DNA of 64,000 bases from CAWFLT01 sp963816795 (GTDB taxonomy: Bacteria; Acidobacteriota; Vicinamibacteria; Vicinamibacterales; SCN-69-37), in the NCBI GenBank assembly GCA_963816795.1, contig CAWFLT010000014.1, positions 496,001 to 560,000 of the forward strand, read 5' to 3'. This document shows positions 44,549-54,391 of this stretch, one piece after another. Positions within the stretch are counted from its first letter, which is position 1, and the number at the start of each line of letters is the position of its first letter. A model generated the notes under the pieces. That model made no database searches, was not told where the DNA came from, and saw nothing but the letters and a program-made list of their open reading frames with translations. The position numbers and the translations under genes were made by a program.

Positions 44549-45793
44549 GTGAAGTTTGCCCCTCGGCTGCGGGAGGCCGTCGCCCGTCGCGCGCGACGGT
44601 CCCGGCCTTGTCACCCGCCTGCTCGCACGCTACCGGAAGCATCGCTACGAACAGCCGCATCGAGGCGTTCCTCGAGAAGAAGGACGGCCATGCCGGGCGT
44701 CTGCCCGCCGGCGTCGTCTACGAAGCGACGATGCGCTGCAATCTGCACGTGCGAGTTCTGCTACGTCGGCGATCTGCTGAACATCGAGGGCGAGTGGCGG
44801 CAGGAAATGCCGCTCGAGACGCTGAAGCGCGCGTTTCCCGATCAGGACGGCCTGCAGGTCAGCCTGACCGGCGGCGAGATCTTCATGCGCAAGGACATCC
44901 TCGAGCGTGATGGAGGTCTTCCAGGAGAAGGGCTACGTCTGCGGCTATCTGACGACGAACGGCACGATCATCAACGCCGAACGCGCCGACGGCGCTGGCC
45001 GACCTGGCGCAGCACGGGGTTTCTCAAGCACATCAGCGTGTCGATCGACGGCCCCGGTCGAGCTGCACGACAAGGCGCGCGGCGTGAAGGGCACGTTCGA
45101 GCGCACCGCCGCGGGCCTGCGGAATCTGCAGGCGGCCGCCGCCGGCAGGCATGCGCCGCTGCGCGTCAGCATCAACACGACGGTCGCGCACGAAACGCTC
45201 GATGCGCTCGACCAGATGGTGGACGTCGCGCAGGAACTCGGCGTCGATGCGATCGGCCTCAATCACCTGATGTTCAGCACGCCCGAGGAAGTCGCCGAGA
45301 CGGTTCGGCTGACCGGCGCGAGCGGGCCGGCCGCGATCTCGACGTTCGTCACGTCGGACCCGGGCCTCGACGCCGTCGCGCGTGCAGGCGCCAGGTCGAG
45401 CGCGCTGGCCGCCAAGTGCCGCGCGCACGACATTCGCTTCGACATGCGGCCCGAAGGTGCAAGCCGTCCATCATCGACAACTACTACACGCCGGGCGCGC
45501 CGCTCGACGGCCGCTGCCTCTATCCGTTCCTCTACGCGCGCGTGTCGTTCAGCGGCAAGGTGTACTTCTGCCCGTTCATCCGGGTCGAGGTCGGCGACCT
45601 GACGACGCAGTCGCTGGAAGAGGTCTGGACCGGCGAGCGGTACGTCGCGCTGCGGCAAGAAGCTCGTCGAAGAAGGAACTGTTCCCGGTGTGCCGCCGCT
45701 GCTGTAAGGTTGAGCTCGCCCCTGAGCCGGCGCGACGCCGACGCTGTCCCGCGCCGATCCGGAGGTCCCAGCTGCCGTCCTGGCGCCGGGTAG
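44549..45793 (+). CDS. Radical SAM/SPASM protein, many frameshifts
   Basis: About 410 aa in roughly ten frame segments. The cluster motif is YEATMRCNLHCEFCYVGD (CxxxCxxC). VSLTGGEIFMRKDIL, GYLTTNGTIINAERADALADL and KHISVSIDGPVELHD are the barrel. FSGKVYFCPFIRVEVGDL and LFPVCRRCCKVELAP supply C-terminal cysteines for auxiliary clusters. The stop is uncertain: TAG 45791-45793 is the most likely. The pattern resembles PqqE/MoaA-like peptide or small-molecule modifying enzymes. Adjacent to the B12 radical SAM gene, with which it may act in one pathway. Confidence 0.7.
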   Translation: MKFAPRLREAVARRARRSRPCHPPARTLPEASLRTAASRRSSRRRTAMPGVCPPASSTKRRCAAICTCEFCYVGDLLNIEGEWRQEMPLETLKRAFPDQDGLQVSLTGGEIFMRKDILERDGGLPGEGLRLRLSDDERHDHQRRTRRRRWPTWRSTGFLKHISVSIDGPGRAARQGARREGHVRAHRRGPAESAGGRRRQACAAARQHQHDGRARNARCARPDGGRRAGTRRRCDRPQSPDVQHARGSRRDGSADRRERAGRDLDVRHVGPGPRRRRACRRQVERAGRQVPRARHSLRHAARRCKPSIIDNYYTPGAPLDGRCLYPFLYARVSFSGKVYFCPFIRVEVGDLTTQSLEEVWTGERYVALRQEARRRRNCSRCAAAAVRLSSPLSRRDADAVPRRSGGPSCRPGAG

Positions 45794-45796
45794 AAT
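45791..45796 (+). promoter_or_regulatory. -10-like box 6 nt before an ATG
   Basis: TAGAAT (5/6) ends 6 nt before the ATG at 45803 and includes the presumed stop codon of the upstream radical SAM gene. Confidence 0.45.
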
Positions 45797-45802
45797 CGCG
45801 CA

Positions 45803-47298
45803 ATGCTCGGATCCGCGCACGCTGCTCGTCAATCCGCCGCTCATCGGCGGCATCGCCTTCACGCGGCAGGGCCGCTGCCAGGAGCGCGAGGAAGTCCTGG
45901 GCACGACCAAGCCGCCGTACACGCTCGCGCTGTCGGCGGCGATGCTGCGCGATCGCGGCTGCGACGTGCGCCTGGTCGATCTCACGGCCACGCGGACAGT
46001 CGGTCGACGACTTGATCGCCCGGCTCGACGGCGAGGGGTTCCAGTCCGACGCTGATCGTCTTTCCCAGCACGACGCCGACGCTCGACGCGGACGTGATCG
46101 CGATGGCGCGAGCTCAAGGCGCGGTACGGCGCGCCGCTCTTCTGCTTCGGCCCGCACGCCTCGTGCACACCAGAGGCGTCGATGGCGCGGGCGCCGATCG
46201 TCGACGGCATGTTCGTCGGCGAGCCGGAGGACGGACTGCTGGCGCTCGGCACAACTCGACTCGCTCGATCGGGCCGGCGAGCATTCCCAACCTGACGTTC
46301 CGGCGCGGTCGGCCGAGATCGTCGCCGCACAGCGCGCAGGGCATCGTTCACGGGATTCCTCGACGCGCCGTATCCCGGCGTGGGATCTGCTCGACCTCGA
46401 CAGTACCGGCTGCCGCTCGTCAACCAGCGCTACGTCATCGTCGAGACCTCACGCGGCTGCCCGTACTCGTGCGACTTCTGCGTCGCGCCGATTCATCAGG
46501 GCCACAAGTTCCGCGAGAAGAGCGCCAAGGAACTCGTCGACGAGATGGAGCGCGGCTACCGCGAGTTCGGCCTGAAGTTCTTCTATCTCTGGGGCGACAC
46601 GGTCACGCTCAACGTGAAGACGTTCAGCGCGTTCTGCGAGGAGCTGATCGCGCGCAAGCTGCCGGTGCAGTGGTTCGGCAACGCGCGCGCCGACAACCTG
46701 ACCGATCCCGCGTTCGTGAAGCGCCTCCGCGAGGCGGGCTGCTGGATGCTCGCGCTCGGCATCGAGACCGAGTCGGAAGAGACGCGCAAGGACATGATGA
46801 AGCGGCTCGAGGGCCAGAAGATCCGGACCGCGCTCGTCAACATGCGCGCGGCCGGCATCAAGTCGTTCGGCTTCTTCATCCTGGGCTATCCCGGCGAGAC
46901 GCCGCGAATCCTCGATCGGACGATCGACTACGCGATCGATCTCGATCCGGATTTCGCCAATTTCTATCCGGCCGTGCCCTATCCGGGCACCGAGCTCTAC
47001 GCGAAGGCCAAGCGCGATGGGCTGCTCGCCAGCGAAGACTGGACGCGCATGGAGTATTCGTACTACCTGCTGCGCGGCAACGGCCTCGACGAGGCGGTCG
47101 TGCTGGACGCGATCAATCGCGCGAAGCGGCGCTTCTACCTGCGGCCCGGGTATCTGGTGCGCCACGCCGGCGACATCCTGCGGCTGATGTCCGACCAAGT
47201 GGAGCGTCGCCTGGCACGTCGCGTCGCGCGTGCTCTTTGGCGCGCCGGTCACCGATGCGGCCGGTCCGGTCGCTCCGGGCGGTCAGCGCGCTGCCTGA
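45803..47298 (+). CDS. B12-binding-domain radical SAM protein, frameshifted
   Basis: About 495 aa. The first 200 residues, split over about seven frames, read RTLLVNPPLIGGIAFTRQGR, TKPPYTLALSAAMLRDRGCD, LIVFPSTTPTLDADVIAMA and APLFCFGPHASCTPEA, a cobalamin-binding Rossmann domain. The intact second half has TSRGCPYSCDFC (CxxxCxxC), FFYLWGDTVTLN, ALGIETESEETRKDMMKRLE and GFFILGYPGETP. Members are often class B methylases or cyclases. An extra base near 47205 hides the true end, APVTDAAGPVAPGGQRAA, at 47298. It overlaps the convergent GT2 gene by 16 bp. Confidence 0.78.
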
Positions 47299-48066
47299 AC
47301 CAGCCGATCGACGTCGCTGGCGCTGAGCGCCTGGTAGTGGCGCGCCGGCCGGGACGGACCCGACCAGCGCAGCGCGTAGAGGTCCCTCAACTGCAGCAGG
47401 TAGCCGGCCGCCTCCGCGATAGCTCATCTTGCTCTCGCCCAGTTCGCGGTCGTCGAACTGGTACGGGATCTCGACCAGCCGCGTCGGCCATCCGCGCACG
47501 ATGAGCTCCAGACAGATCTTGAAGCCGCCGGCCTTGATGGTCACGCCGGTGGCAATCGCGCGCTTGATCAGGAAAAAGCCAGACGCGGCGTCGCGAATCG
47601 GCGACAGCCCGCGCGCCGCCATGCACGCGCTCCGCGACATGATCTTCCGCGAGGTCGGCCAGTTCGGCGTGCTGCCGCCGGGCACGTACCGGCTCGCGAC
47701 CAGCACGTCGGCCTCGGTCGCGCGGAACACGGCGTACATCCGCGGCACCAACGCCGGCGGATGGCTGAAATCGGCGTCCATCACGCCGACGATATCGGCG
47801 GACGCGACGCCAAACCCGGCGACCACCGCGGTGCCGAGCCCAAGCTTGCCCGCACGATGCAGCACCTTGACGCGATAGGTCTCGGCCAGCTCATCGGCGA
47901 TCGCCCCGGTGCCGTCCGGCGAGTTGTCGTCGACGATGACGAGCTCGAGCGCGAGTCCGGCGGCGCCCGTCGCATCGAACAGCGCGCGCGTCAGTTCGGC
48001 GAGTCCGTCTCTTTCGTTGTAGGTGGGCACGACCATGGTCAGGTCGGGCGGCGGAAGCGACGTCAC
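47283..48066 (-). CDS. Dolichol-phosphate mannosyltransferase-like GT2, frameshifted
   Basis: About 260 aa, the only minus-strand gene of the glycan region. VVPTYNERDGLAELTRALFD, VIVDDNSPDGTGAIADELAE, KLGLGTAVVAGF and the metal site GVMDADFSHPP are the DPM1/Ppm1 pattern. IPYQFDDRELGESKMS precedes an extra base near 47420; the real C-terminus reads EAAGYLLQLRDLYALRWSG and ends LVQAAR at 47283. GTG 48066 is preferred to an upstream ATT. It would make a polyprenyl-phosphate hexose for the GT-C proteins nearby. Confidence 0.85.
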
Positions 48067-48094
48067 CCGAGCACTATAATTCAACCCGTCTCAC

Positions 48095-49740
48095 GTGCCT
48101 GACGCGACACCGGCGGCGACCGTCCCGAGATCTGGATCGCGCGCGTGGATCCTGGTGGTGCTGCTGCTCCTGATAGCGCGCCTGCCGTCGCTCGCTCAAC
48201 CGGCTGGTGGCGATCAGAGCTTGTACACCTACGTCGGCCAACGCGTCCTGGCCGGCGACGTGCCCTACGTCGATGCGTGGGAACAGAAACCGCCCGCGAT
48301 CTTCTTCGTCTATGCGTTCTTTTGGCGCCTCTGGCCGCACGACTCGATGGTCGCCGCCGCCGATCTCGTTGCCGCCGGTCTGCTGGCGTGGCTGCTCGTG
48401 GTCCTCGGTCGCCAGTGGTTCGGCGAGCGCGTCGGATATGGCGCCGCCGCCGTCTTCCTCGCGCTCGGCGATCCAGGCCTCCAACGCCTGAGCGGCCTGA
48501 TGGTCCGCGGGCAGTGCGAAACGTTCATCGCGCCTCGCCGTCACGATGGCGCTGGTCCTGGCGACACGGCCGGAGAAGCGTCCGTGGCACCTTCCGCTCG
48601 CGGGCGCGTGGCTCGCGGTGGCCGTGTGGCTGAAGTACAACGCGATCGTCTACGCGCTGCCGATTGGAATGGCGGCGGCGGTCTGGCCGCCGCCCGTCAG
48701 CGCACGCGCGTGACTGGAAGCAGCTGGGCGCACGTCTCGGCGCGATCGCCGGAGGCGTCGGTCTCGTCTCGCTCATCGCGCTCGCCTACTTCGGGCTGCA
48801 CGGCGCGCTGGGCGATCTGTATCGCGCCACCATCGGTTACAACCTGCAGTACTCCGCGGAGACCTACGGCGGACCGGCGCATGCGATCCGGTATCTCGCC
48901 GGCCTGCCACTCGAGCGCGCCCACGTCGACGGCCTCTGGTTCGCCGGCGGGCTCGGCGCCCTGTGTCTGCTCGCCGCGGTTCGCCGGCCCGCGGCACAAG
49001 TGACGCTCGTCTGGCTCGCCGCGTCGGTGTTGTCGATCGCGATCAACGGATCCCGCGGGCTGCCGCAGTATTTCGTCCAGGCGGCGCCGGCCCTGGCGCT
49101 CGCGGCGGCGGGCGGCCTCACATCGGCATGGGTCCGAGGTGCTGGCCTGGAAGATCGCGCTGATCCTCATCATGCTGGTCGGAGCCTGGCGCGTCGGCGA
49201 CGAGCCGGGCCCTGTCTGGCGGCCTCGCCTGTTTGGCGTCCCGGAGCTGATCGACAACATCGCGTTCGATGTGCGCTACTGGAGAGGCCGGATCGGCCGG
49301 ACGGCCTATCTCGAGCGCTTCGGCGGCACCGGCGCCGACGGGAAGTTCTCGGCGCTCGCGGTCGACGCCCTGGCCGATCTGGTCCGGCGGGAGACGCGGC
49401 CGACGAGATCGCATCTACGTGTTCGGTTTTGCGTCGGGCGGAGTGTATGCGAAGAGCCTGCGCTGGAGCTCGTCGCGGTTCTTCTGGAGCCGGCCGGTGG
49501 TGATCGAGTTCGAGGCGGGCACGCCCGGCTACGGCTCGGCCGGGCTGCTGGCGGATCTCGAGCGCCAGCCTCCTGCCATCGTGGCCTTGCAGAAGCACGA
49601 CTGGAGGATTGGCGAGGCGCACGTGCCGAATTCGATCGAGTTCTTCCTCGGCCACCCGGCGCTGCGCACGTGGCTCGAATCGCAGCTACGTACCGGTCGA
49701 CGACGGCGTCGTCTTCGCGGTCTGGCGGCGCAGACCATGA
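48095..49740 (+). CDS. GT-C-like multipass membrane protein, frameshifted
   Basis: About 546 aa after five single-base corrections. Starts GTG; AWILVVLLLLIARLPSLAQP is the first helix, followed by the acidic loop GGDQSLYTYVGQRVLAGDVP, YVDAWEQKPPAIFFVYAFFW, LAVAVWLKYNAIVYALPIGM and more helices, then a soluble end IYVFGFASGGVYAKSLRWSSS to SYVPVDDGVVFAVWRRRP. GDQS...EQKPP is typical of GT39-like enzymes. TATAAT at 48075-48080 lies 14 nt before the start. Confidence 0.68.
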
Positions 49741-51452
49741 CGCCCTCGCGACGCCGCGTGCTCGCGCTTTCGCTGCTCATCCTGACCGTGGGAACAGGAC
49801 TTCGGACGCTGTGGCTGCGCGCGGACCCGCCGACGACCGCGGTCGGCATCGTCTGGCACGACGAGGGCGCCTGGGTGCACAACGCCCGCAACCGCGCGCT
49901 CTGGGGCACGTGGCAGACCGATGCGTGGAATCCGATGTACATCGCGCCAGTCTTCACCGCGCTCGAATACGGCGCCTTCGAAGCGTTCGGCGTCGGGACC
50001 TGGCAGGCGCGCCTGGTCCCGGTCGCGTCGGGCCTCGCGGCCGTCGTGCTGCTCATGCTCGGGCTCTCGGCGGTCGCCGGCCCGCGCGTCGCACTCATCG
50101 GCGGCACGCTCGCCGCCACCAACTACATCTTCGTGATGTGGAATCGCGCGGCGCTCATGGAATCGACGATGACGGCGCTGATCGTCGCGAGCTGGGCGGC
50201 GTACGCGCAGTCGGCACGCCGGCCGGTCTGGGGAATCGTCGCCGGCGTGGCCGCGGTGCTCGCGTTCTTCACCAAAGCCGCCGCGGCCTTCTTCGTCGCG
50301 GCGCTCGTGCTCGACGCACTCGTCTCGATCCTGGCGCAGCCGATCGACCGCGCGCAGGCACGAAGCGCGCGCGGCCTGGATGACCGTGGCCGGCCTGGCT
50401 GGCGCGGCGCTCGCGATTGGTCTCGCATTCGTCCTGCCGCATTGGCAGGAGTATCAGTTCTACAACTGGGAGATGACGGTCACGCGCAAACCGTCGTACG
50501 GCCTCCGTGATCTGATCGATCGCGCGTCGTGGCTCCCCGTCGTCCAGGATTTCTTCAGCCGGATGTGGCTGGTCCTTGTCGGCGCGGCAATGGGGATCGC
50601 GGCCGTCGCGGCGCGATGGCGCACGGCGCGTCCGGCGGAGCGGCTCCTGGTGCTCTGGGTCCTGGTCGGACTGCTGGAACTGACGGTGCACGACTCCGGC
50701 AACGAGCGCCGCTACGTGATGTTCATTCCGGCGCTGATCGCGCTCGCGGCGCTGATCGTCGCGTCGGACCGTCCCTGGCTGCCTTCGGAGCTCGTCGCGG
50801 CGCCCTCGCTGGCGCGGTGGATCGCCGTGCCACTCCTGCTGCTGCTGGGGTACCTCGTGTTCGGCAGTCTGGTGCGGCTCGCGTTCCTGAGCGACGTCCG
50901 GGTCGGCTTCCTGAAGCCAACGGTTCGTCTCTCCGCGGGGCTGGCCGCCCTGGCGACGGCGTCTGGTGATCTGGCGCTGGACGCGCGATCGTGCAACGGC
51001 TGTCGTCGATTCGCGTGCCGTCGTGGGCGCTCGGAGCGCTCCTCGTGATTTCGCTCACGTGGAACCTCGGCGCGTTTGCCGGCTGGGCGCGGACGCGGAC
51101 GGAGCTCAACTACCTGGCGTCGGTCGAGGTCGGGCGGACGCTCGCGCCTGGCACGCTCGTCCAAGGCAAGCTGGCCAACGGCCTGTCGCTCGAAAACCGG
51201 ATCAAACCCGTGTTCGTCGGTCACGGCTTCGGCAACTACGCCGACCGCCTGACGCGGGACGACGTGCGCTATATACTGACCTACGTTCTGCCGCGGCAAG
51301 GTTACGAGAGTCAGGACGGATCCGGATCTGATCGAAGAGATTCTGGCGCGGTACCCCAATCACCGCACCGTGCGCGAGTTCGACGTCGACGAGACGCCGG
51401 ATCCTGAGATCGCGCGGCGCTCATCGACAAGTTCCCGAATGCGCGAGATTAG
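49737..51452 (+). CDS. GT39-like multipass membrane protein, frameshifted
   Basis: About 570 aa. ATG overlaps the upstream TGA. LALSLLILTVGTGLRTLWLR is the first helix; HDEGAWVHNARNRALWGTWQTD is the acidic periplasmic loop, NPMYIAPVFTALEYGAFEAFG follows, then FFTKAAAAFFVAALVLDALV. After an extra base near 50378 it continues VLPHWQEYQFYNWEMTVTRK and ERRYVMFIPALIALAALIVA. The soluble end reads LPRQGYESQ, then DPDLIEEILARYPNHRTVRE and ALIDKFPNARD. Typical PMT/ArnT-like layout. Confidence 0.7.
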
Positions 51453-52306
51453 GGCCGACCTCATCAAGGCCCACGCCGACAAGCGGTTCCGGTCCGAATA
51501 CGACTACGCGCTCTTCGAGTACTACCGGAGTGCGAAAGTCATCGCATTTCTCGAGCGCGCCGGCGTGACGCTCGGCGGCCGCGTGCTCGACGCCGGCTGC
51601 GGCGGCGGCGGCATGCCGCTGTCTCTTGCGGAGCACGCCGACCAGGTGATCGGCATCGATCCGGTCAATCGATTCGGCGACGCCGGCGTCGTGCTCGGAC
51701 GCGAGCGCGGGCTCGCCGGCCTGCACTTTCTCCGGGCTGACGGCATGGCGTTGCCGTTCGCGGGCGGCGCCTTCGACCTCGTCCTCTCGCACGCAGTCAT
51801 CGAGCATGTGGCCGACGCGCCGAAGTACCTGGGCGAATGCCGGCGGGTGCTGAAGCCGTCGGGGCGCTGCTACCTGTCGACGGCGCCGTATCTTTCATTC
51901 GCGGGCGCGCATCTGCCACGGCTGAAGGTGCCCGTCCCGCTGCACCTCCTGCTCGGGCCGTGACATCGCATTTCGCACGTTCCGGGTGCTGGCCCGGCGC
52001 GCGCCGTGGACGCTACGGGAACCCGCGCACGAAAACTCGTTCATCCGCGACGCCAGGAACGGCATCGTCAAAGAGGACGACCTGCTGGAGAAAGTCCGCG
52101 TGCGCCGTCTCCGGGAGCAGATCGCCCAGGCGGGGTTGCGCGTCGTGCGCGAGGAACTGCACGTCACGAGCACGGTCAAGCGCCTGCCCCGCGCGCTCGG
52201 CCGGTGGCTCGGTGAAAGCCCCGTCACACAGGACGCGCTGATTAGTAATATCGAGTACGTGCTGGCACCGGAAACGACCTCGGGGGTCGTTTTACCAATT
52301 TCGTAA
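51439..52306 (+). CDS. Class I SAM-dependent methyltransferase, frameshifted
   Basis: About 288 aa. GGRVLDAGCGGGGMPLSLAE is motif I, VIGIDPVNRF motif II, and FDLVLSHAVIEHVADAPKYL the post-II region. An extra base near 51957 puts a false stop after LLLG; the next frame continues RDIAFRTFRVLARRAPWTLR and ENSFIRDARNGIVKEDDLLE. The last residues (TTSGVVLPIS) and the stop codon come from the palindromic repeat at 52273, which has replaced or extended the natural end. Confidence 0.78.
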
Positions 52307-52325
52307 AACGACCCCCGAGGTCGTT
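52273..52325. repeat. 23-bp inverted repeat (REP-like), related to 26793
   Basis: AACGACCTCGGGGGTCGTTT plus TAC, a 7-nt CAATTTC loop, and the exact reverse complement. Compared with the 26793 element the arms differ at three positions, and each change is mirrored in the partner arm. It provides the stop of the methyltransferase gene and could serve as its terminator. Confidence 0.85.
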
Positions 52326-52335
52326 CTTGAGCGAC

Positions 52336-53379
52336 ATGGCCGAGATCGACCGCTACCGTCCCGAGGATCGCCGCCAGGTGGAGGCGCTGTATCGCCGCGT
52401 GTTCGGCCCCGACATGGCCGAAGCGAACCGGCTGCGCTGGGACTGGCAGTATCGCCGCAACCCCAGCGTGTCCGGCGATGGCCCGCTGATCTGGCTGGCG
52501 CGCGAGGGGACGACGATCGTCGGGCAGTACGCGGCGATGCCGGTGCGCGTGGCCGTGCAGGGCCGGGAAGTCGATGCCGCCTGGGGCATGGACGTGATGG
52601 TGGCGCCCGAACGGCAGCGTCAGGGCCTCGGCGATCAACTCTTCCGCGTGTGGGACCGGAACGTCGGCGTCTCACTCGGCCTCGGACTGTCGGACTCCTC
52701 GTACCGGCTCTTTCAGAAGATGCGGTGGCCCGACATCGGGCCGGTCCCCTGCCTCGTGAAGCCGCTCAGCCGCCGCGCCCTGCGGCAGCCGACCTGGCCA
52801 ACCGCGGTCAACCGGCTCGTGTCGTACGTGACCTATCCCTGGGTGAAGCTCGTCGCGCGGGTCAGACCCCTGCAGGGAGAGGTCCGCGTCGTGCGGCACT
52901 TCGACGACAGCTTCACGCGCCTCTGGGAGCGCGTACGCGGCGACTTCGACTTTGCGGTCCGCCGCGACGCGGCGTATCTGACCTGGAAATACATCCAGGC
53001 GCCGCACGTGCGCTACACGATCGCCGTCCTCGAGCGCGGCGGCGAAGCCGTCGGCTACGTGGTCTATCGGCACAAGCCCGAGCCGCGCGGACGGGTGACG
53101 TTGCTCGTCGACATGCTGACGGCGCCCGACGACGAGGTGGGGATGCTCACGTTGCTGCGCTGGGTCGACCGCGAAGCGCGCGCCAACGATTCCGACAAGA
53201 TTCGCACGTTCGCGATGCACGAAGGCTTCCGCAAACTCCTGCGCAAGTCGGGCTACTACTCGGTGAAGTCGACGATGGAGTTCGTGGCCAAGGTCAACGC
53301 GATCGATGTGCCGGCCGCGTTCTACAAGGACACGAGCCGCTGGCACGTCACGCTCGGCGATTCGGACCAGGATCGATGA
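52336..53379 (+). CDS. GNAT-fold acetyltransferase-like protein
   Basis: A 347-aa protein. IDRYRPEDRRQVEALYRRVF and the AcCoA-binding DVMVAPERQRQGLGDQLFRV (with the R/Q-x-x-G-x-G/A-type loop) identify an N-terminal GNAT domain; a second GNAT-like half contains TLLVDMLTAPDDEVGMLTLL. Large double GNAT proteins in glycan loci acylate sugars or peptides. ATG 52336 is chosen over TTG 52327, which lies next to the repeat. Ends in an ATGA overlap with the next gene. Confidence 0.75.
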   Translation: MAEIDRYRPEDRRQVEALYRRVFGPDMAEANRLRWDWQYRRNPSVSGDGPLIWLAREGTTIVGQYAAMPVRVAVQGREVDAAWGMDVMVAPERQRQGLGDQLFRVWDRNVGVSLGLGLSDSSYRLFQKMRWPDIGPVPCLVKPLSRRALRQPTWPTAVNRLVSYVTYPWVKLVARVRPLQGEVRVVRHFDDSFTRLWERVRGDFDFAVRRDAAYLTWKYIQAPHVRYTIAVLERGGEAVGYVVYRHKPEPRGRVTLLVDMLTAPDDEVGMLTLLRWVDREARANDSDKIRTFAMHEGFRKLLRKSGYYSVKSTMEFVAKVNAIDVPAAFYKDTSRWHVTLGDSDQDR

Positions 53380-54383
53380 GCACCGGCGCGCGCCCGGCGC
53401 TGCTCGTCGCGATCGACACCGAAGGCGACAACCAGTGGGATGCCGAGGCGCGGCGCCACCAGACGTTCCTCAACATTCACGCGCTTGGCCGGCTGCACGA
53501 CTTCTTCGCGCGCCACCGCGTCCGGCCCACTTACGTCGTCACCTACCCGGTCGTTCAGGATCCGCAGTCGGCCGAGGTGCTGAGAACGCTGCTGGCGCAA
53601 GGCGACTGCGAAATCGGCGCCCACCATCACGCCTGGGAGACGCCGCCGTTCGATGCCGGCGACGTCGACCGGCACCCGTACGCCCTGTCGCTGCCGATCG
53701 GCCAGTTCGACGCGCAACTGGCGTCGCTGACCGAGGCGATCCGCGGCGCGACCGGCGTCACTCCGATCTCGTATCGATCCGGCCGCTTCGGGTTCTCGGC
53801 GGCGCACGTGTCGTCGCTCGAACAGCACGGGTATCTCGTCGATTCGTCTGTGGCACCGCTGTTCTATGAAACCCACAAGGGCGGACCGGACTTCGTCGGG
53901 GCACCGCTCGCACCCTACTATCTGGCCTACGACAACGCGACGGTGCCAGGCGCCAGCGCAGTGCTCGAGTTGCCGATTTCTGCGGCGTTGAACCGCCGCG
54001 TCCCCGCCGTCGTCGAACGCTGGTACGGGCGTGCACCGAGTCCCTACACGACGCGGCGTATTCTGCGCCTTTTGCGCGTCGCGCACGTGCGCTGGCTGCG
54101 TCCGTCGTACAGCTCCGCCGAAGACATGATCGCGCTTGGCCGGCAGATCGTCGGCCGCGGCGCGCCGATTCTCAATCTCCTCTTTCACTCCAGCGAGGCG
54201 ATTGTGGGCGGCAGTCCGTACAACCGGACGAGCAGCGAGCTCGATGCGTTCTTCGACCGGCTCGGACGATTCCTGACGTTCGCGACGCGCGATCTCGGCG
54301 CCGAGCCGATGACGTTCGCCGAGTATCGGCAGCGCTTCGCGGCCGGACGCTTCACGGCGGCGAGCGTTCGCGCCACCGCTTGA
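53376..54383 (+). CDS. Polysaccharide deacetylase-like (CE4/WalW-type) protein
   Basis: A 335-aa protein with the CE4-like first motif LLVAIDTEGDNQWD (Asp next to the metal), the metal-binding CEIGAHHHAWETPPF, RSGRFGFSAAHVSSLEQHGY (motif 3, catalytic barrel Arg) and NLLFHSSEAI near the end. It would remove N-acetyl groups from a glycan intermediate. The TGA overlaps or adjoins the GT4 start region. Confidence 0.78.
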   Translation: MSTGARPALLVAIDTEGDNQWDAEARRHQTFLNIHALGRLHDFFARHRVRPTYVVTYPVVQDPQSAEVLRTLLAQGDCEIGAHHHAWETPPFDAGDVDRHPYALSLPIGQFDAQLASLTEAIRGATGVTPISYRSGRFGFSAAHVSSLEQHGYLVDSSVAPLFYETHKGGPDFVGAPLAPYYLAYDNATVPGASAVLELPISAALNRRVPAVVERWYGRAPSPYTTRRILRLLRVAHVRWLRPSYSSAEDMIALGRQIVGRGAPILNLLFHSSEAIVGGSPYNRTSSELDAFFDRLGRFLTFATRDLGAEPMTFAEYRQRFAAGRFTAASVRATA

Positions 54384-54391
54384 CGCGATCG

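Noticed and set aside
48075..48080. Another leaderless -10 box (TATAAT before the GTG at 48095)
   Set aside because: The 14-nt spacing differs from the 5-8 nt of the others; it may be a normal -10 box with a short leader, so it was not counted in the set.
31586..52306. Programmed +1 frameshifting or a decaying pseudogene island
   Set aside because: Breaks occur at many unrelated sequences without a shared slippery site or stop context, also hit essential division genes, and the protein sequence is well preserved on both sides, so sequence error is simpler.
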